Positions 27,084 through 38,591 of a stretch of DNA of 64,000 bases are shown piece by piece. Numbering within the stretch: position 1 is the stretch's first letter; every line of letters starts with the position of its first letter. This stretch comes from Siniperca chuatsi. Lineage: Eukaryota; Chordata; Actinopteri; Centrarchiformes; Sinipercidae. The notes under the pieces were generated by a model. The model ran no database searches. It was not told the origin of the DNA and saw nothing but the letters and a program-made list of their open reading frames with translations. The stretch is taken from assembly GCF_020085105.1 (NCBI RefSeq), contig NC_058063.1, positions 14,873,762 through 14,937,761 of the forward strand, given 5' to 3'. A program made the translations under genes and the position numbers.

Positions 27084-27093
27084 TCTCGCGAGA
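27084..27093. promoter_or_regulatory. TCTCGCGAGA palindrome, likely cda core promoter element
   Basis: A perfect 10-bp TCTCGCGAGA palindrome lies 290 bp upstream of the cda ATG. This motif is established in a class of TATA-less vertebrate promoters and is bound by ZBTB33 (Kaiso). Nearby CpG-containing sequence (GCACGCGCATTG near 26985) fits a small CpG-rich promoter. The role here is inferred from position. Confidence 0.6.
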
Positions 27094-27584
27094 AAAGGGG
27101 GATGTTGACCTAACGGTAACGATGACAAAAGCACTCAAAATAAATGAACAAACAAAATAACACGTCATAACCCATAACCACGGATGAAATGCATCATGAG
27201 AATAACGTCATATTTTGATAAGATATCCGCCATGGCTACAAAGTTGGGACCAAACTGTATAATATTTTAATTTGCTCAGTGTTCATGATGTTGTTACATT
27301 TTACACAAGGCTTCACAAAGCTTTAACCAACAACATACACCTTCATTTAAAACTGACTGCAGCAAAAACAAATATCAGCGACATAAAATAAACAAATAAA
27401 ACAAAAAGCACATGAATACACAAAAATACTACATACAGTTCTGCAAGTTTACACATCTGTCTGAGGACAACACAGTTAATGCCGAATGAAATAACTTTAA
27501 AAAATAATTACAATTTGAAAAAGAAAAACAACACATGACAAAGAACCACAACTAAGTTTAGAAGGAAACAAAATTAGAGCTGGA

Positions 27585-27880
27585 ATGATTAGTACATTCA
27601 TCGTTTATTGATAGAAGAATAATTGTCAACTATTTTGATGATTGATTGAGTCATTCCCTTGTTCCAGCCTCTCTTTATGCTTTTCTTTGTCTTATGTGAT
27701 ATTAAACGGAATATCTTTGGGTTTCAGAGTTTTGGTTGGACAAAACAAGCTATCTGATGACATAAACTTTGCCTGATGGAAATTATGATGGGCATTTTTA
27801 TTTTCTAGACCAAACACATAATTGATTAATTGAGAAAAGAATTGGCAGATGTTAGTTGCAGGCCACACACACTCTCTCAC
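27585..27880. repeat. Copy of the ACTAACGATT-type repeat
   Basis: It contains GAGCTGGAATGATTAGTACA, CATCGTTTATTGATAGAAGA, TTTGGTTGGACAAAACAAGC and the end ATGTTAGTTGCAGGCC, the complement of the repeat start. It is fairly complete in layout but diverged. Confidence 0.6.
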
Positions 27881-28043
27881 ACACATGAAAACCTAAACCT
27901 GACCCCTAAGATGCTACATATTACTATAGAAGAGATATGATCAAATCACTGTATAGTCCCATTCAGTGTGCACAATCTAATATCTTTTGGTGTTTTTACG
28001 CACGCAGATAACTATATCAACCTTTGATCCATCCGTCCATGCC

Positions 28044-30262
28044 TCATACATTCCCATAAAAGTCTCTGTTTGCTGGTGCAGGACTCATCATCACACAACA
28101 CAGCAGTCCTTTGCAGAGTTTGGCCAGGAGGACCCAAATCACAAAGGTCTCCCAGACTGCGTTCCAGAAAGCAAATGTGTACAGCGTCTTATCACAGTAA
28201 AGACCATCAGCAGCTGTAGGATCATAGTTGGGCTGATAGACTGAGAAGACCCATATGTCACCTGGAGGTGTATGGGACAAAAACATTTAGTTGTGATTTT
28301 TAAATTAGAGATGTAGAAATGACATGTGATATGTTTCCTCCTTACCTGCCAGGATCCATGTGTAGAAAAACAGGATTATTAAACACAGCAGACAGGCTTT
28401 GAAACCCCTGGGGTGCTCCAGTGGCTGAGCTGCATGGCTCTCACAGGGGAGGGTCACAAATGGTATCATTAGCAGGGGCACCAAAGCCAGCCCTAACAGG
28501 TAGTTGGGAATGTTGGGCTGCTGAGGGCAGTCCTTAAAATACACAACACCTGTGGACAGATTGTGGCAAGAGCAATGTGCAGTTACATTGTTTAAAGACA
28601 AAATAGAAAATCATCATGTTGAAGAAAGAGCATACTGACCAAAGATGACTCGTGCCAGAGTTAGGACAACCCATCCTCCTGTGACTGCAACTAGAGGGGT
28701 AAGATTGAAAAATATGTCAGATTCAAATTGGTAATAATAATGTACTTAAATGTTAATAAAAACAATTTCACCAAACCTTAAAACCCCAAACTGACTCAAA
28801 ATGCTCTGAAGGTCACAGCAATGTGCAATTGTTATTTTAGAAATGTATATAGTTGTAGTTTGACAAAAGAAAAATTTAACTTAAGGTTAAAATGGGACTT
28901 TGAGTTAATAATATATATATCAAACTATTGTTTCCCAGGTCTTTGACCATCAACATTTGTAGTTACGCCATCACTGTATGAGAATATAATATAAACTGCT
29001 GTGAGAACGTCTTGTTTTACTGCCCATCTTATCTGTATTTTCATTTATTTATTTGTTTGTTTGTTTCTGTAACTAAAGTGTTACAGATTTGCACTCAGCT
29101 GCCAGTTTATTAGGTACAACAAGCTAAAACTAATGCGGGCTAAAAGCAATAAAGCCACCCTTAAAGAAGGTTGAAATGCTCATTATGTTGTTTAAACTGT
29201 TTTAAAGAGGTGGTGATTTAACATTATGGTAATTTTTGGAGGCTGTAGGTTTTTTCACTGGTGAATTGTATTGTGTTGAGTGGGGTTTCTAATATTTTTC
29301 CACCCAAACTGCATCACTCAAGGGTAGATTAAACGTCACCACAAACTACAGCCTCCAAACTGACCTTAAAGTTGAATCAGAAATACTTTATTGATCCCTG
29401 AAGGGAAACTCTTTGTTGAAGGTATTTATTGCAGGGCTGTTGTATTAGACTAGATTACTTTTTGCTGGGTGTACCTAATAAACTGGCAACTGAGTCCTTA
29501 TTATACTCACCTGATAGTCTTGGGGGTCTGGGTGGTGGGGTTTCCACTTGAAACCGCCATATGGCACCCACAGTTATTGTCACCGGGCGGCCTGTTGATG
29601 GGGCTAAAGAGTAAACATATAAACTGCTATTATTCTCCCACAGTTTCTACACTTGATGAAGTAAAATGTCATGTATCTTTTTTTAGATATGTGCGCTTTA
29701 TTGTTATTCAGAGTCACACTAATGGCATAATCTTCAGACCACAACACATCTTTCATGTTTGATTGAACACGTTTCAGCATAAAATACCATTAATGCAGAC
29801 TGATGAGCTCCCTTTGTGATTGACGGTAAGGCCAAACTGCCATTAGTTGTGCAGGTATTTGGTCATAAACCAAAGTATTGGACATTGGCTAAAAACATCC
29901 ATGGATTGGAATTGGAATTTAGATTGAGGAAATAGTTCGGAATCAAAAATTTTGCGAATTTACTTAATCTTTAAGGCTAAATACAAAAAGGCGGAAGACA
30001 GAAGAGGGAGGAATAAACGAAAAAGGAAAGTAAAGAAGATCTGGGAGAGGAGGGGAGGGACAAAGAAACAATGCTTTTGTTTTCATTTGGGTTTTTTTAG
30101 CAAGCACACAACATTTTTTCTTGGAGAATACACCACATCTAATGCATGTCAAGGCTGTCCTATTAATCCATTAAATACCACTATTACAGTATAGTAATTT
30201 TATTAAATATCACTATTACAGTATAGTAATATCACTATTATCAATGCAATCGTCTTCATTAC

Positions 30263-30295
<33 letters not shown>

Positions 30296-30727
30296 GAATT
30301 ATGTTGTTTTCATACTCAATTCAAAAGTGAAACTGAGGGTTGGTCAGTAAATAACACACCATCTGAGCATTTGTTGGAATAACATTGGATGTTTATTCTA
30401 CAGACAAACAGCTGTACACTATTCTCTATAATTAAATGTAGGAATTGTGCATGGGTCTTTCTGACTCAAGCGCACACAAATAAATAAGATAAATGAAATG
30501 CAGTGCAGATCAATATTGCTCAAAAGGTAGCTAATTCTTAAAAGAAATAACTGACGTTGACATTGTTTTACTCCTTATTTGAGAAACCTGTGGATTCTTT
30601 AAGTAATAGTACACTTTGCTCAAATTTACTGCAGATCACCTGAAACACGTGACACAGGCTGCACTTACAGTTACAGCATATTAAATACCTTTTTATGCAA
30701 TCATACAAGAACACACTTGCCTGCCAT
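28044..30727 (-). CDS. Transmembrane protein 272-like four-pass membrane protein
   Basis: Exons 29511-29603, 28640-28690, 28346-28549 and 28044-28261 are well supported by splice sites and phase. A first exon 30721-30727 (ATGGCAG) is inferred, giving 573 nt, 190 aa. The protein has a short proline-rich N-terminus (ETPPPRPPRLS). TM1 is near 36-52 (WVVLTLARVIFGVVYF), then the family motif DCPQQPNIPNYL. TM2 is near 66-80, then TM3 near 98-118. After it comes DIWVFSVYQPNYDP and LYCDKTLYTFAFW, which I recognise from the TMEM272 family (consensus V-YSIY-PNYDP...YC-KTLYLFAFW). TM4 is near 158-178, and the tail is short. The function of the family is not established; it is probably an integral membrane protein. 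The first exon would use a GC donor in phase with exon 2; the alternative is an unseen 5' exon. Teleosts have multiple paralogues, so no symbol is given. Confidence 0.75.
29098..29493. mobile_element. MITE with CAGTTTATTAGGTACA inverted ends, in intron 2 of the tmem272-like gene
   Basis: The left end reads CTGCCAGTTTATTAGGTACA and the right end GTGTACCTAATAAACTGGCA, so the terminal inverted repeat is about 20 bp. It is 396 bp long without coding capacity. An internal phrase, ATACTTTATTGATCCCTGAA, is itself frequent in teleost repeats. Its right end lies about 18 bp from the splice donor of the exon at 29511-29603. Confidence 0.7.
29838..29890 (-). repeat. Fragment of the 15.6-kb interspersed repeat
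   Basis: GCAGGTATTTGGTCATAAAC followed by CAAAGTATTGGAC is the complement of CCAATACTTTGGTTTATGAC and CAAATACCTGC at about 15810-15842. The match is short and nearly exact. Confidence 0.6.
30261..30294. repeat. (ATT)n microsatellite
   Basis: About eleven tandem ATT units, in the inferred first intron of the tmem272-like gene. A nearby AATATCACTATTACAGTATA duplication at about 30178-30240 adds local low complexity. Confidence 0.9.
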
Positions 30728-32580
30728 TGCATCTGAAGCAGCCTCCTCTCCCGGGATGCTTTGGAAAATGACTTAACTAGTACACTAGACATTTACAGAA
30801 ACAACTGGGGATTTCTACAAGCATGTTTTGATACTAGCCAACACTGAACAGGATCAGCCTGTTATCACATGGCATGGCATGTCATTCTTAAAATTTAAAC
30901 CATGCAAACAAAGTGAAAGTGAAATTATACCTCTATTATGATTTTTTTATTTACTGAATCTACTGATTCTTTAAAATTGAGAACATTTAGAATAACTAGA
31001 ATTAAATGTATTCAGAATCAGATTATTAAGAAACTGTATCCAACCATGTAAACTCCTCCATACTCTCGCTTAGAAAACAGTGCACCACGCTGAGTTTTAC
31101 AGTTGAAATCCCGAAAAGTGAAGAAGCTGGAGAGTATGAAAAACTCAGAGCATTTGACCTTACGACTGATGAAGCCATGTGGCAAAAACACTGATGTCAA
31201 GAAAAACTCAAAGGGTGGGAGAAATGGGCTGTGAAGTGGAGTATTTCTATCACCTTTACTAAGATGTCCTCAATAGCATATGATGGCTACAGTCCTGATT
31301 TCAGAATAAAACTACAAGCTTTTAGGGCACAAGAAGGAGTTTTCAAATGACGTGACTAACTATTGTTAATACACATATTATCAGTGTTTCACCCAATTTA
31401 TGTCTGTCTGAAGTACAGGGCCAGATTAACCTGCTAAGGTACTAAGGAGAAAACAAATAAACTGTGGGCCCCTATTTAGCCTCTGTTTCTACTACTCCCT
31501 GTGCACTGTTTGTATCTTGTTGCCTCTAAGTAAAGTGCACACAGCAGACTACACATGGCACCCTCATTGTATTTTCCCCAAGCTCCCAGAAACCAACCAG
31601 TATTCCTTTACTGGAAGACTACCTGCCCAGTTGTTTTGTGGTAATTTAGTATTAAAGTATTAAAACAGGTCAGTATAAGTCACTGAGTTCTGTTGCAGTT
31701 CATTTAGCTGTATTTTAAGTTTTGTTGAACCCACTTTTTGAAATCCAGAAACCTGCATTCTGTGTCTTGCTGCTCCGCCCCTAACATATGTGTAAAGCAA
31801 ATTTAAAAAATCAATAAATACGTTTGTTAGTTTAGCTCAGTTGGTATCATTAATTTATACAACAGAAATTTGTAGAATATATGAAAGTTGATACACGATA
31901 ATATTGAATTTTTGCTAAATTCTCCAAAGGAGGGGATATTTATAACATTAATCTGGTGTCAGAGTTTTTAAATATTCCTCATATCTGTGATGATTTAAAT
32001 TAGCACACACAAGCTCTTTAATTTACACCTCATGATGTACCAGTTAGTTAGATTTTATATCTTTGGTTGACAGAGCTTTTATTAAGATGCACTGTAGGCC
32101 AAGCCCTCTTGTGTTTGCAATAGGCCTTAAATAGAACAAACAGACTGATATCAACAAGTATCAAAGGGCATCCAACTGCATGATAGAGCTCCCTAAATAC
32201 ACACAGATACCCCCCTTCTTTCTTTAATTTGTTTAAGTTTAATGTTTGTCCTGCATTTTCACTTTGACATTTGTAGAGGAGTACATTTTTTCTTCCCCGC
32301 TGAGGATTTAAATTGTTACCAGAAACACATGGGAAGATACACAGGTCTGAACTCAGACTGCAGGCAACCACACCAACATTGGCCTTTGTCCCCTCTCTCC
32401 TTCCTGCTCTAACAGTCACTGGTTGTGTTTGACTTTCGCAGTGTGAGAGGGTGAGCTTTCAGTTGTGAGCTTCTCGTACGCCTCTGTTTTTTTTGTTTCG
32501 CCCACATTTCACTGACTTAAAGAGAGGGAAAGATACTCGGAGTGAGAGTAGAAGAAGAGAGGGATCATCAACGTAAAACC
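30728..32580. other. Spacer between the tmem272-like gene and tm4sf5
   Basis: The two genes are transcribed away from each other. About 1.85 kb, AT-rich. The right end from about 32430 should contain the tm4sf5 promoter and 5' UTR, with the purine-rich leader GAGAGGGAAAGATACTCGGA. No gene, RNA or clear repeat was seen in the rest. Confidence 0.45.
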
Positions 32581-35500
32581 ATGTGTTGTACGGGGAAGTG
32601 TGCCCGCCTGGTGGGCCTGATCCTGCTGCCTTCAGCGTTCATCTGCATAATCGCCAACTTGCTGCTGTTCTTTCCCGACGGGCAGAGTCTGGAAAAAGAT
32701 CAGATCTCCCTACAGGTCTGGCTCATGGGGGGGCTCATCGGAGGAGGCCTCTTTGTGAGTAAAGGACCATGATCTGTGTACATCTACAAAGTCTGGTTTG
32801 ATGTTTTAATGAGTGTTTTATTGACTTTTTCAGTCATTAACTCTACTCTGTGTAAACATGTAAAATTTCTTTGCTTGCTTTTTTTTACTTACTTGAGTAA
32901 CAATTACAAAAATTACTTGTACTGGAGTATGTTTACACAGTGGATTGCTACTTTGACTTAAGTAGCCTAAAGGATCTGAATACTACCTCCACCACTGTAT
33001 ATGTGTGTCTTGTAGTGTCTTATAGTGTGAAAAACATGTTTTACTATAAGGAGAACTTTTAGGGAAACACTGACACCATTGACCTTTAAGAGATTCAAGC
33101 ATCGTCTGATCTTCTTATGCAATTTTCCACCAACATTATCTTGACATTTTAAAGGCTGATAAGGGCAATAAATAATTCATAAAAACTTAATCTCATAAAT
33201 GGATCAGAGAGACCTTTGAGTCTTGTGGAAGGACAGTTGCTGTGATATTACATTTTGGAGCAGTGACCAGGAAGTTGAATGTCTTTGCCTTCCCACCTCT
33301 AACTGTGGCTGTCATTGCCTGCTTGGACGAGAGAGTAAAACTCGATTCAGGATTCACACATATTTGGTTTAAGAGATAAGAGAACAGACATACAGACACA
33401 CACATAAAAATGCAAATGCTTAGGCAGGCATGTGTGTGCATTTATGTAGAGAGAAATACACAAACCATACCTATATATTAAATGCTTTTGAGAAACTCTG
33501 GCTTGCATTTAAAACACTTAAAGTATGCGATCACTTGTGATACTCTATGAAAACAAAATGTCTTGCTTGATAAATGAGAAAACATTTTCTATTTTCAACT
33601 TTTCAGATGCTGTGCCCGAGCTGTTCAGCTATCAGGGCCGGGGGCAAGGGTTGCTGCGGAACAGGTTGCTGTGGCAACCGTTGCCGGGTGAGGAAAGTCA
33701 TTTGAAAAATTTACATTTATGTCAATATAGGGACTGGAGTGATAATGATGGGTGGTAAAAGGCAAAGGCAAGGCCGATGTTATATGGCTGAAGGACAAAC
33801 TAGAATCATATGTATTTTATCTGCAATTCACTATATGGAAAGTACCATCATGTTATTTATATTAACTGTACTGTGAATTACTATTTAAAATAAATATGTT
33901 GTTAAATATGTTTTACAGAAGGGCTATGAATCTCCTCCATTGCAGAGTGAACAGTACTCACTTCTCTTTAATTAACAGGAACAAGACGGCTAATAAGCTA
34001 GTTGTGGAGACAGTGAATGGCCCGTCAGCAAAGAAAAGCAGTGTAATCTGCCTTTAATTTGTGTATTTTATTTTGTAGTTTTTCTGATTGATCTAGATCT
34101 AGAACTCTCTCAATTTAATTTCCTCATTGTTGTTAAAATCATTTTTATTTTTGTTGAGTGTGAAAGTTCCTTGTCAAACTTGAAAACAGTAGTTTAATGA
34201 AAAGTGGTCCACTTACTTGCTTTTCCGGTAACATTCATCCATATTTCGCTGTCTTCCTCAGTGGATGGAGTTTGCTCAGTTTTTTGGAGGATTGTGGATT
34301 ATTTTACATAGATTTATAATCGTATATATATATTCATTTTACAGACATTTCCAGATAAAGTGAGCCAAAAAACAAAACAAACTCTGTTACTCTCAGCAAA
34401 GTAAATTTCTACTTCTTCCACCACTGTATTGTCTTTAATAAAGACACCACTTGTTTCTTATTGAATTAGAATATCAAATCTTTCCACTAATGAAGCCAGG
34501 CTGCATAGGAGTGTGTTTGTGTCTTAAATCATGTCCAGTCAGGTAAAATGTATTTTTCTGACCCTTGGTTACATTAACAGCCTTTAAGGGCGACATAGGT
34601 CAGGACAAGAAAACAATGACAGAACCTTAAAAAGAGGAGGAATCCCACTTTTAGGACTTGCAGATGCCAGTAAGTCACATACTCTTGGACAAATGACGAG
34701 ATAGCAAAATAATAATGCAGTGTATTCCCATCTCTCCTCTAGATGCTGAACTCTGTGTTCTCCTCTGCTTTTGGTCTGGTTGGAGCGATCTATTGCACCA
34801 GTGTGGCCTCAGCTGGTCTGGCTATTGGACCCAAGTGTCTGGTGGCTGGTGACAAATGGGAATACCCCTTTGAAAACCTCGGCACGTGAGTGAATCTCCT
34901 ATCATCACTCATTTAAATGTACTTTTTCTAGGCATGTAGGTGATGCTGTAGAATAACTCCTGTCGCTAATAGTGCTCTGACAAGTATTTTGCAGCCCTGC
35001 ATTGCAGCCCTTCCTCATTTGTTTCAGGCATGCTGCTGTGTATCTGCACTTCTATGTTATCTCCATCAGCTATATTTACTTTCATTGTCTTTGCAGCAGA
35101 AAAGTTTCAGTTACTGATTACAAAAATAAAAAACGCAATCTTTTTTAATATCCAGTAGGTGGCAGACTGGGCCAGCACTTTCTGTTTCTGTAGTGATGAG
35201 CCTGGGAATTCAGAATAAAGCTACCACTCTTCTTTCATTTTTCAAGACAAGAGGAATTTCTTGTCTTTGTAAAACTGTATTAATACATGGAGGGAAATTC
35301 TTTTTATCTTGATCAGAGGTCACGTTAAGCTCGAGATTATGATTCTTGGCTTTTTTAGTTGACAGTTGCTCTACTACATAACTTTGTCTCCTTGCTGGCC
35401 CAAAAACAGTATGACTTAGAATAAGACTCAGCCAAACTGATAATGCTCCAAAGATAACATGATTGACACAACCGAAACATTTTATGAGCTTAGGCAAGTA

Positions 35501-38124
35501 AAACTGAACCTGATAGAGGCCCATCAGGTGATTGGGACAAACGTTAATAAAAATGAGCATGTTGTTTATATGTAGGCTGTGGCTGTCCATGATGACAGCA
35601 GTTTAAAGGGCAGAAGTGTTTACAGGGAGGGAACCAAGTTTGATTACACAATGCATGATGGGATATTAATATTCAACCTCAGATTGTCCTTCCTCCAGCA
35701 AACCTCAATTTTCCCTTTTCCAGATTCTGTTTTTCTATGTGGGGTGCTGCAATGTTGAGCTCCTGTTTACTGTATACTGTGTCCTGTATATTCTACTGTG
35801 CACAGTGAGCAGACTTTAGTTAGTCATCAGTCCAATAGTGTTGATTAACATTTTTGTTGATCTCCAGAAAACATTTTTGCAACTTGGCCAGGTCTCCATT
35901 GCAAAAGAGGTTTCAACTTCAGTGGGTCTTACCGGATTGAATAAAGGTTAAAAGTTAAAAAGAAGAAGTTAAAAATTATAATTTTCTTTAGCACTTTCAG
36001 GACTTCTCAATAACAATAATTTGTTTTAAATGAACAGTTTAACATTTTGGGAAATACGCTTATTGGCTTTCATGCCAAGAGTTAGATGAGAAGATCGATA
36101 CCACTCTCATATCGTAAGTAAATATAAAGCTACAGCTTGCAGCCGGTTAGCTTAGCATAGCTTAGCACAAAGACCGGAAACAGGGGCAAACAGCTAGCTA
36201 GACTCTGTCCAAAGTAACAAATCCACATGATGTGTCGTTTGTACACTTTGGTTTTTGTACAGATAAAACAAATGAGATATAACATCTTAATGAGTGAGCA
36301 TTACAGGTGCTGGTAGACAGATTTTCTTATCTTTAGATAGCGCCACGCTAGCTGTTTCCTTGTTTCCAGTCTTTGTGCTAAGCTAAGCAAACTGGTGGCA
36401 GCTACACATTTACTGTACAGAGATGTGAGTGGTATCAATCTTCTCATCTAACTCTTGGCAAGAAAGTTAGAAAGTGTATTTCCCAAAATGTCAAACCATT
36501 CCTTCACTTTTCTCCCACAAAACTCTTGATATTTCCATCAAAGACCTCTCTCAATTCCCCTCCTTTCTATTTTCCATGTGCTTTCTTTCTCCACTCCTCA
36601 CTTATTCTATTCACCTTCTTACTGACACATTTTTCCTCAACTCAGTCATCATACTTTTTCTTCCTGCACCCCAAACTTGGCCTGGCTGCTTCACACATAT
36701 TTTTATAAATGCTGTGTGTGTCTTGGACAATGCTTATGCTCTATTGCTCTTCTCCCTCACAGGGGTAATGGCAGCTACCTTGTAAACCAAACTTTGTGGA
36801 CAACCTGTGAGTACCCTAATAATGCGGTAATGTGGCACGTCGTCCTGTTCTCCATCCTGCTCTCCATGGGGGTGGTGCAGCTGGTGCTCTGCGGCATCCA
36901 GGTTGTTAACGGCTGCCTGGGATGCATCTGCGGGGACTGTCGAGACAGCAAAGATGTAGGTGAACAAATCCTGAAATTCTAGGAGGAGAAGGAGGCATGC
37001 AAACCTTTAGAAATGACACAATGAGGTTTGAACAGTATTTCTGACACAGACACACACCAAGCCAATGAGAGGCAACATGTCCTGTTCTAACTGGTTTGGT
37101 TGCTGGAAGTGAGCCAGCTATACTTAGTTTCTCATAGAAAGACCTAACTTTATGGCGGCTTCCTACATTGTTGCTTAAGTGCTGTTTTGTTTGCAATTCT
37201 GGATTTCTATCAGGTCTGCTACTGATGGAAAACAGGAAAGGGAAAAAATTTTGTAGTTTTGATTCTGTGTTGATATGTATGCAAGGAAGTGGGTATTGTA
37301 GCACGAGTTGCGCCACTAAACAGGAAAATGGGTCCCAATGGTGGGAGGAACTCATTTAAAGGAATAGTTGGGACCACATCGTTTTTACAGTTTTGTATGG
37401 CTTAAACAAACAAGATCTCCTAGTTCCAGTATTTGTGCTTAGCTTAGCTAAGCTAACTGGTTGCTGGCCTATCTTAAATTTAGCGTACAGACATGAGAGT
37501 GGTAAAGAAAAATGATACAACTTTTAATATTCAGAAAAATGCTCAGGATGCTTCTCATGTTTAAGATGATTATATTTTCCAGTTCTTTCTTAAACAATGT
37601 CCTATATTTATTTAGATCTGTTGAAAGGTTTACTGAAAATAAACATGACACAATATGATGACTGATAACTGATGACTCCATAAAGGTACAACAAAAAACT
37701 GAAAATGGTCAAAGATCATTTATAATTGTGTACATGTACTTTTGAACGGAAATATCTAGATAGGTTGAAGATTAAGCTCAGATTTAGCACATGGTTGAAC
37801 ATATAGTGAGGATTTTTGCTGCTCAAACACATTTCATATGCACAATAAAAAGGGACATTTGATTTGAAGGACATAGAAGTTACTGTACAGGATTCACAAA
37901 CATTGTAGTATTCAAAACATTATTTATCACTGTACTACATTTCTAACATTTCTCAGGAAATGAAGACACATCCACATGTGTATTGTATCAACAAATGTCT
38001 ACACATTAACATGATGACCATATTTATTAACAGCTCTGTCAGTCATCTGAGGGCTTGCTTCCTGTCCCAAACATGAAATACACTTGTGACTTCTGTCCTG
38101 TTGCAGGATGATGGTGGATTGTAA
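32581..38124 (+). CDS. tm4sf5: Transmembrane 4 L6 family member 5
   Basis: Five exons: 32581-32754, 33607-33687, 34743-34885, 36763-36955, 38107-38124. They total 609 nt, 202 aa (human 197). All introns are GT-AG. TM4SF5 is a tetraspanin-like four-pass glycoprotein of epithelia, linked to integrin and growth signalling. The start [13 protein letters not shown] aligns with human MCTGKCARCVGL. TM1 is near 10-30, TM2 near 46-66 ([15 protein letters not shown]). A conserved cytosolic loop follows, [20 protein letters not shown], almost identical to human. TM3 is near 92-112. The large extracellular loop has two glycosylation sequons, N135 (NGS) and N141 (NQT), then LW-CE. TM4 is near 158-182, followed by CGDCRDSKD. 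The last exon encodes only DDGGL. Introns 3 and 4 hold related MITE copies. The call is firm within the L6 family and best fits member 5. Confidence 0.94.
36031..36503. mobile_element. Near-full-length fold-back MITE in tm4sf5 intron 3
   Basis: The left arm (AACATTTTGGGAAATACGCT, GAGTTAGATGAGAAGATCGA, GGTTAGCTTAGCATAGCTTA, CACAAAGACCGGAAACAGG) is mirrored by the right arm ending GTATTTCCCAAAATGTCAAA. Arms are roughly 170 bp each around a short centre. It is the same family as 3653-3903 but more complete. It is non-coding and would fold into a long hairpin. Confidence 0.8.
37355..37505. mobile_element. Partial copy of the fold-back MITE in tm4sf5 intron 4
   Basis: It begins TTTAAAGGAATAGTTGGGAC and carries CAGTATTTGTGCTTAGCTTA and TAGCGTACAGACATGAGAGT. 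It lacks most of one arm. It is about 850 bp from the fuller copy in the preceding intron. Confidence 0.6.
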
Positions 38125-38585
38125 AAGTGAAGAAGATCGCCCGGTTGTGATGCACCTTCACAAGGATCAAGGAGACATTACTGTGTTTAATTTGTTTCCC
38201 AAAGTTTATATTCAGGCATACCTCTCTATGAAACATGTTGGGGGTTTCTTTTGACCCTCTTTGATGCTTTTGTTTCACACCAAGTCTGTGTCTTAGATGG
38301 CCTTTTGAAATATATCAGCCTTACTCCATTATTTTATGAATTGTTGATGGTTTGTGTGTATTGCCTGACTTACTTTTGGTTGAATTCTTCATTGAAATAA
38401 TTACTGAATTAATGATTAATTTCAACTGAAGACTCCTTATGGGACATATATGGATTGAAGGGTAATTGTATTTAATTATTTGTGTTTGTTTATGTGCCTC
38501 TACTTGTATACTGTTTATGAGATGAATGTGACAACACAATAAGACCTCATGAATTAAGAAAATTATATAATTAGTGAAATTCAAC

Positions 38586-38591
38586 ATTAAA
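38586..38591 (+). terminator. Candidate tm4sf5 polyadenylation signal (ATTAAA)
   Basis: ATTAAA, the commonest variant signal, lies 462 nt after the tm4sf5 stop codon. No AATAAA was noticed closer. Weak evidence. Confidence 0.35.

Larger units (their letters stand above)
26795..28043. other. cda promoter and spacer before the tmem272-like gene
   Basis: The first 300 bp hold the cda 5' UTR and promoter, with a TCTCGCGAGA element at 27084-27093. The rest is AT-rich, with one repeat copy (27585-27880). The tmem272-like 3' UTR should lie at the right end; a minus-strand AATAAA near 27604 is a weak candidate signal. No other gene was seen. Confidence 0.5.

Noticed and set aside
37168-37359. Plus-strand open frames in tm4sf5 intron 4 as an extra exon
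   Set aside because: Using them would break the phase between exons 4 and 5, and the composition is not coding-like.
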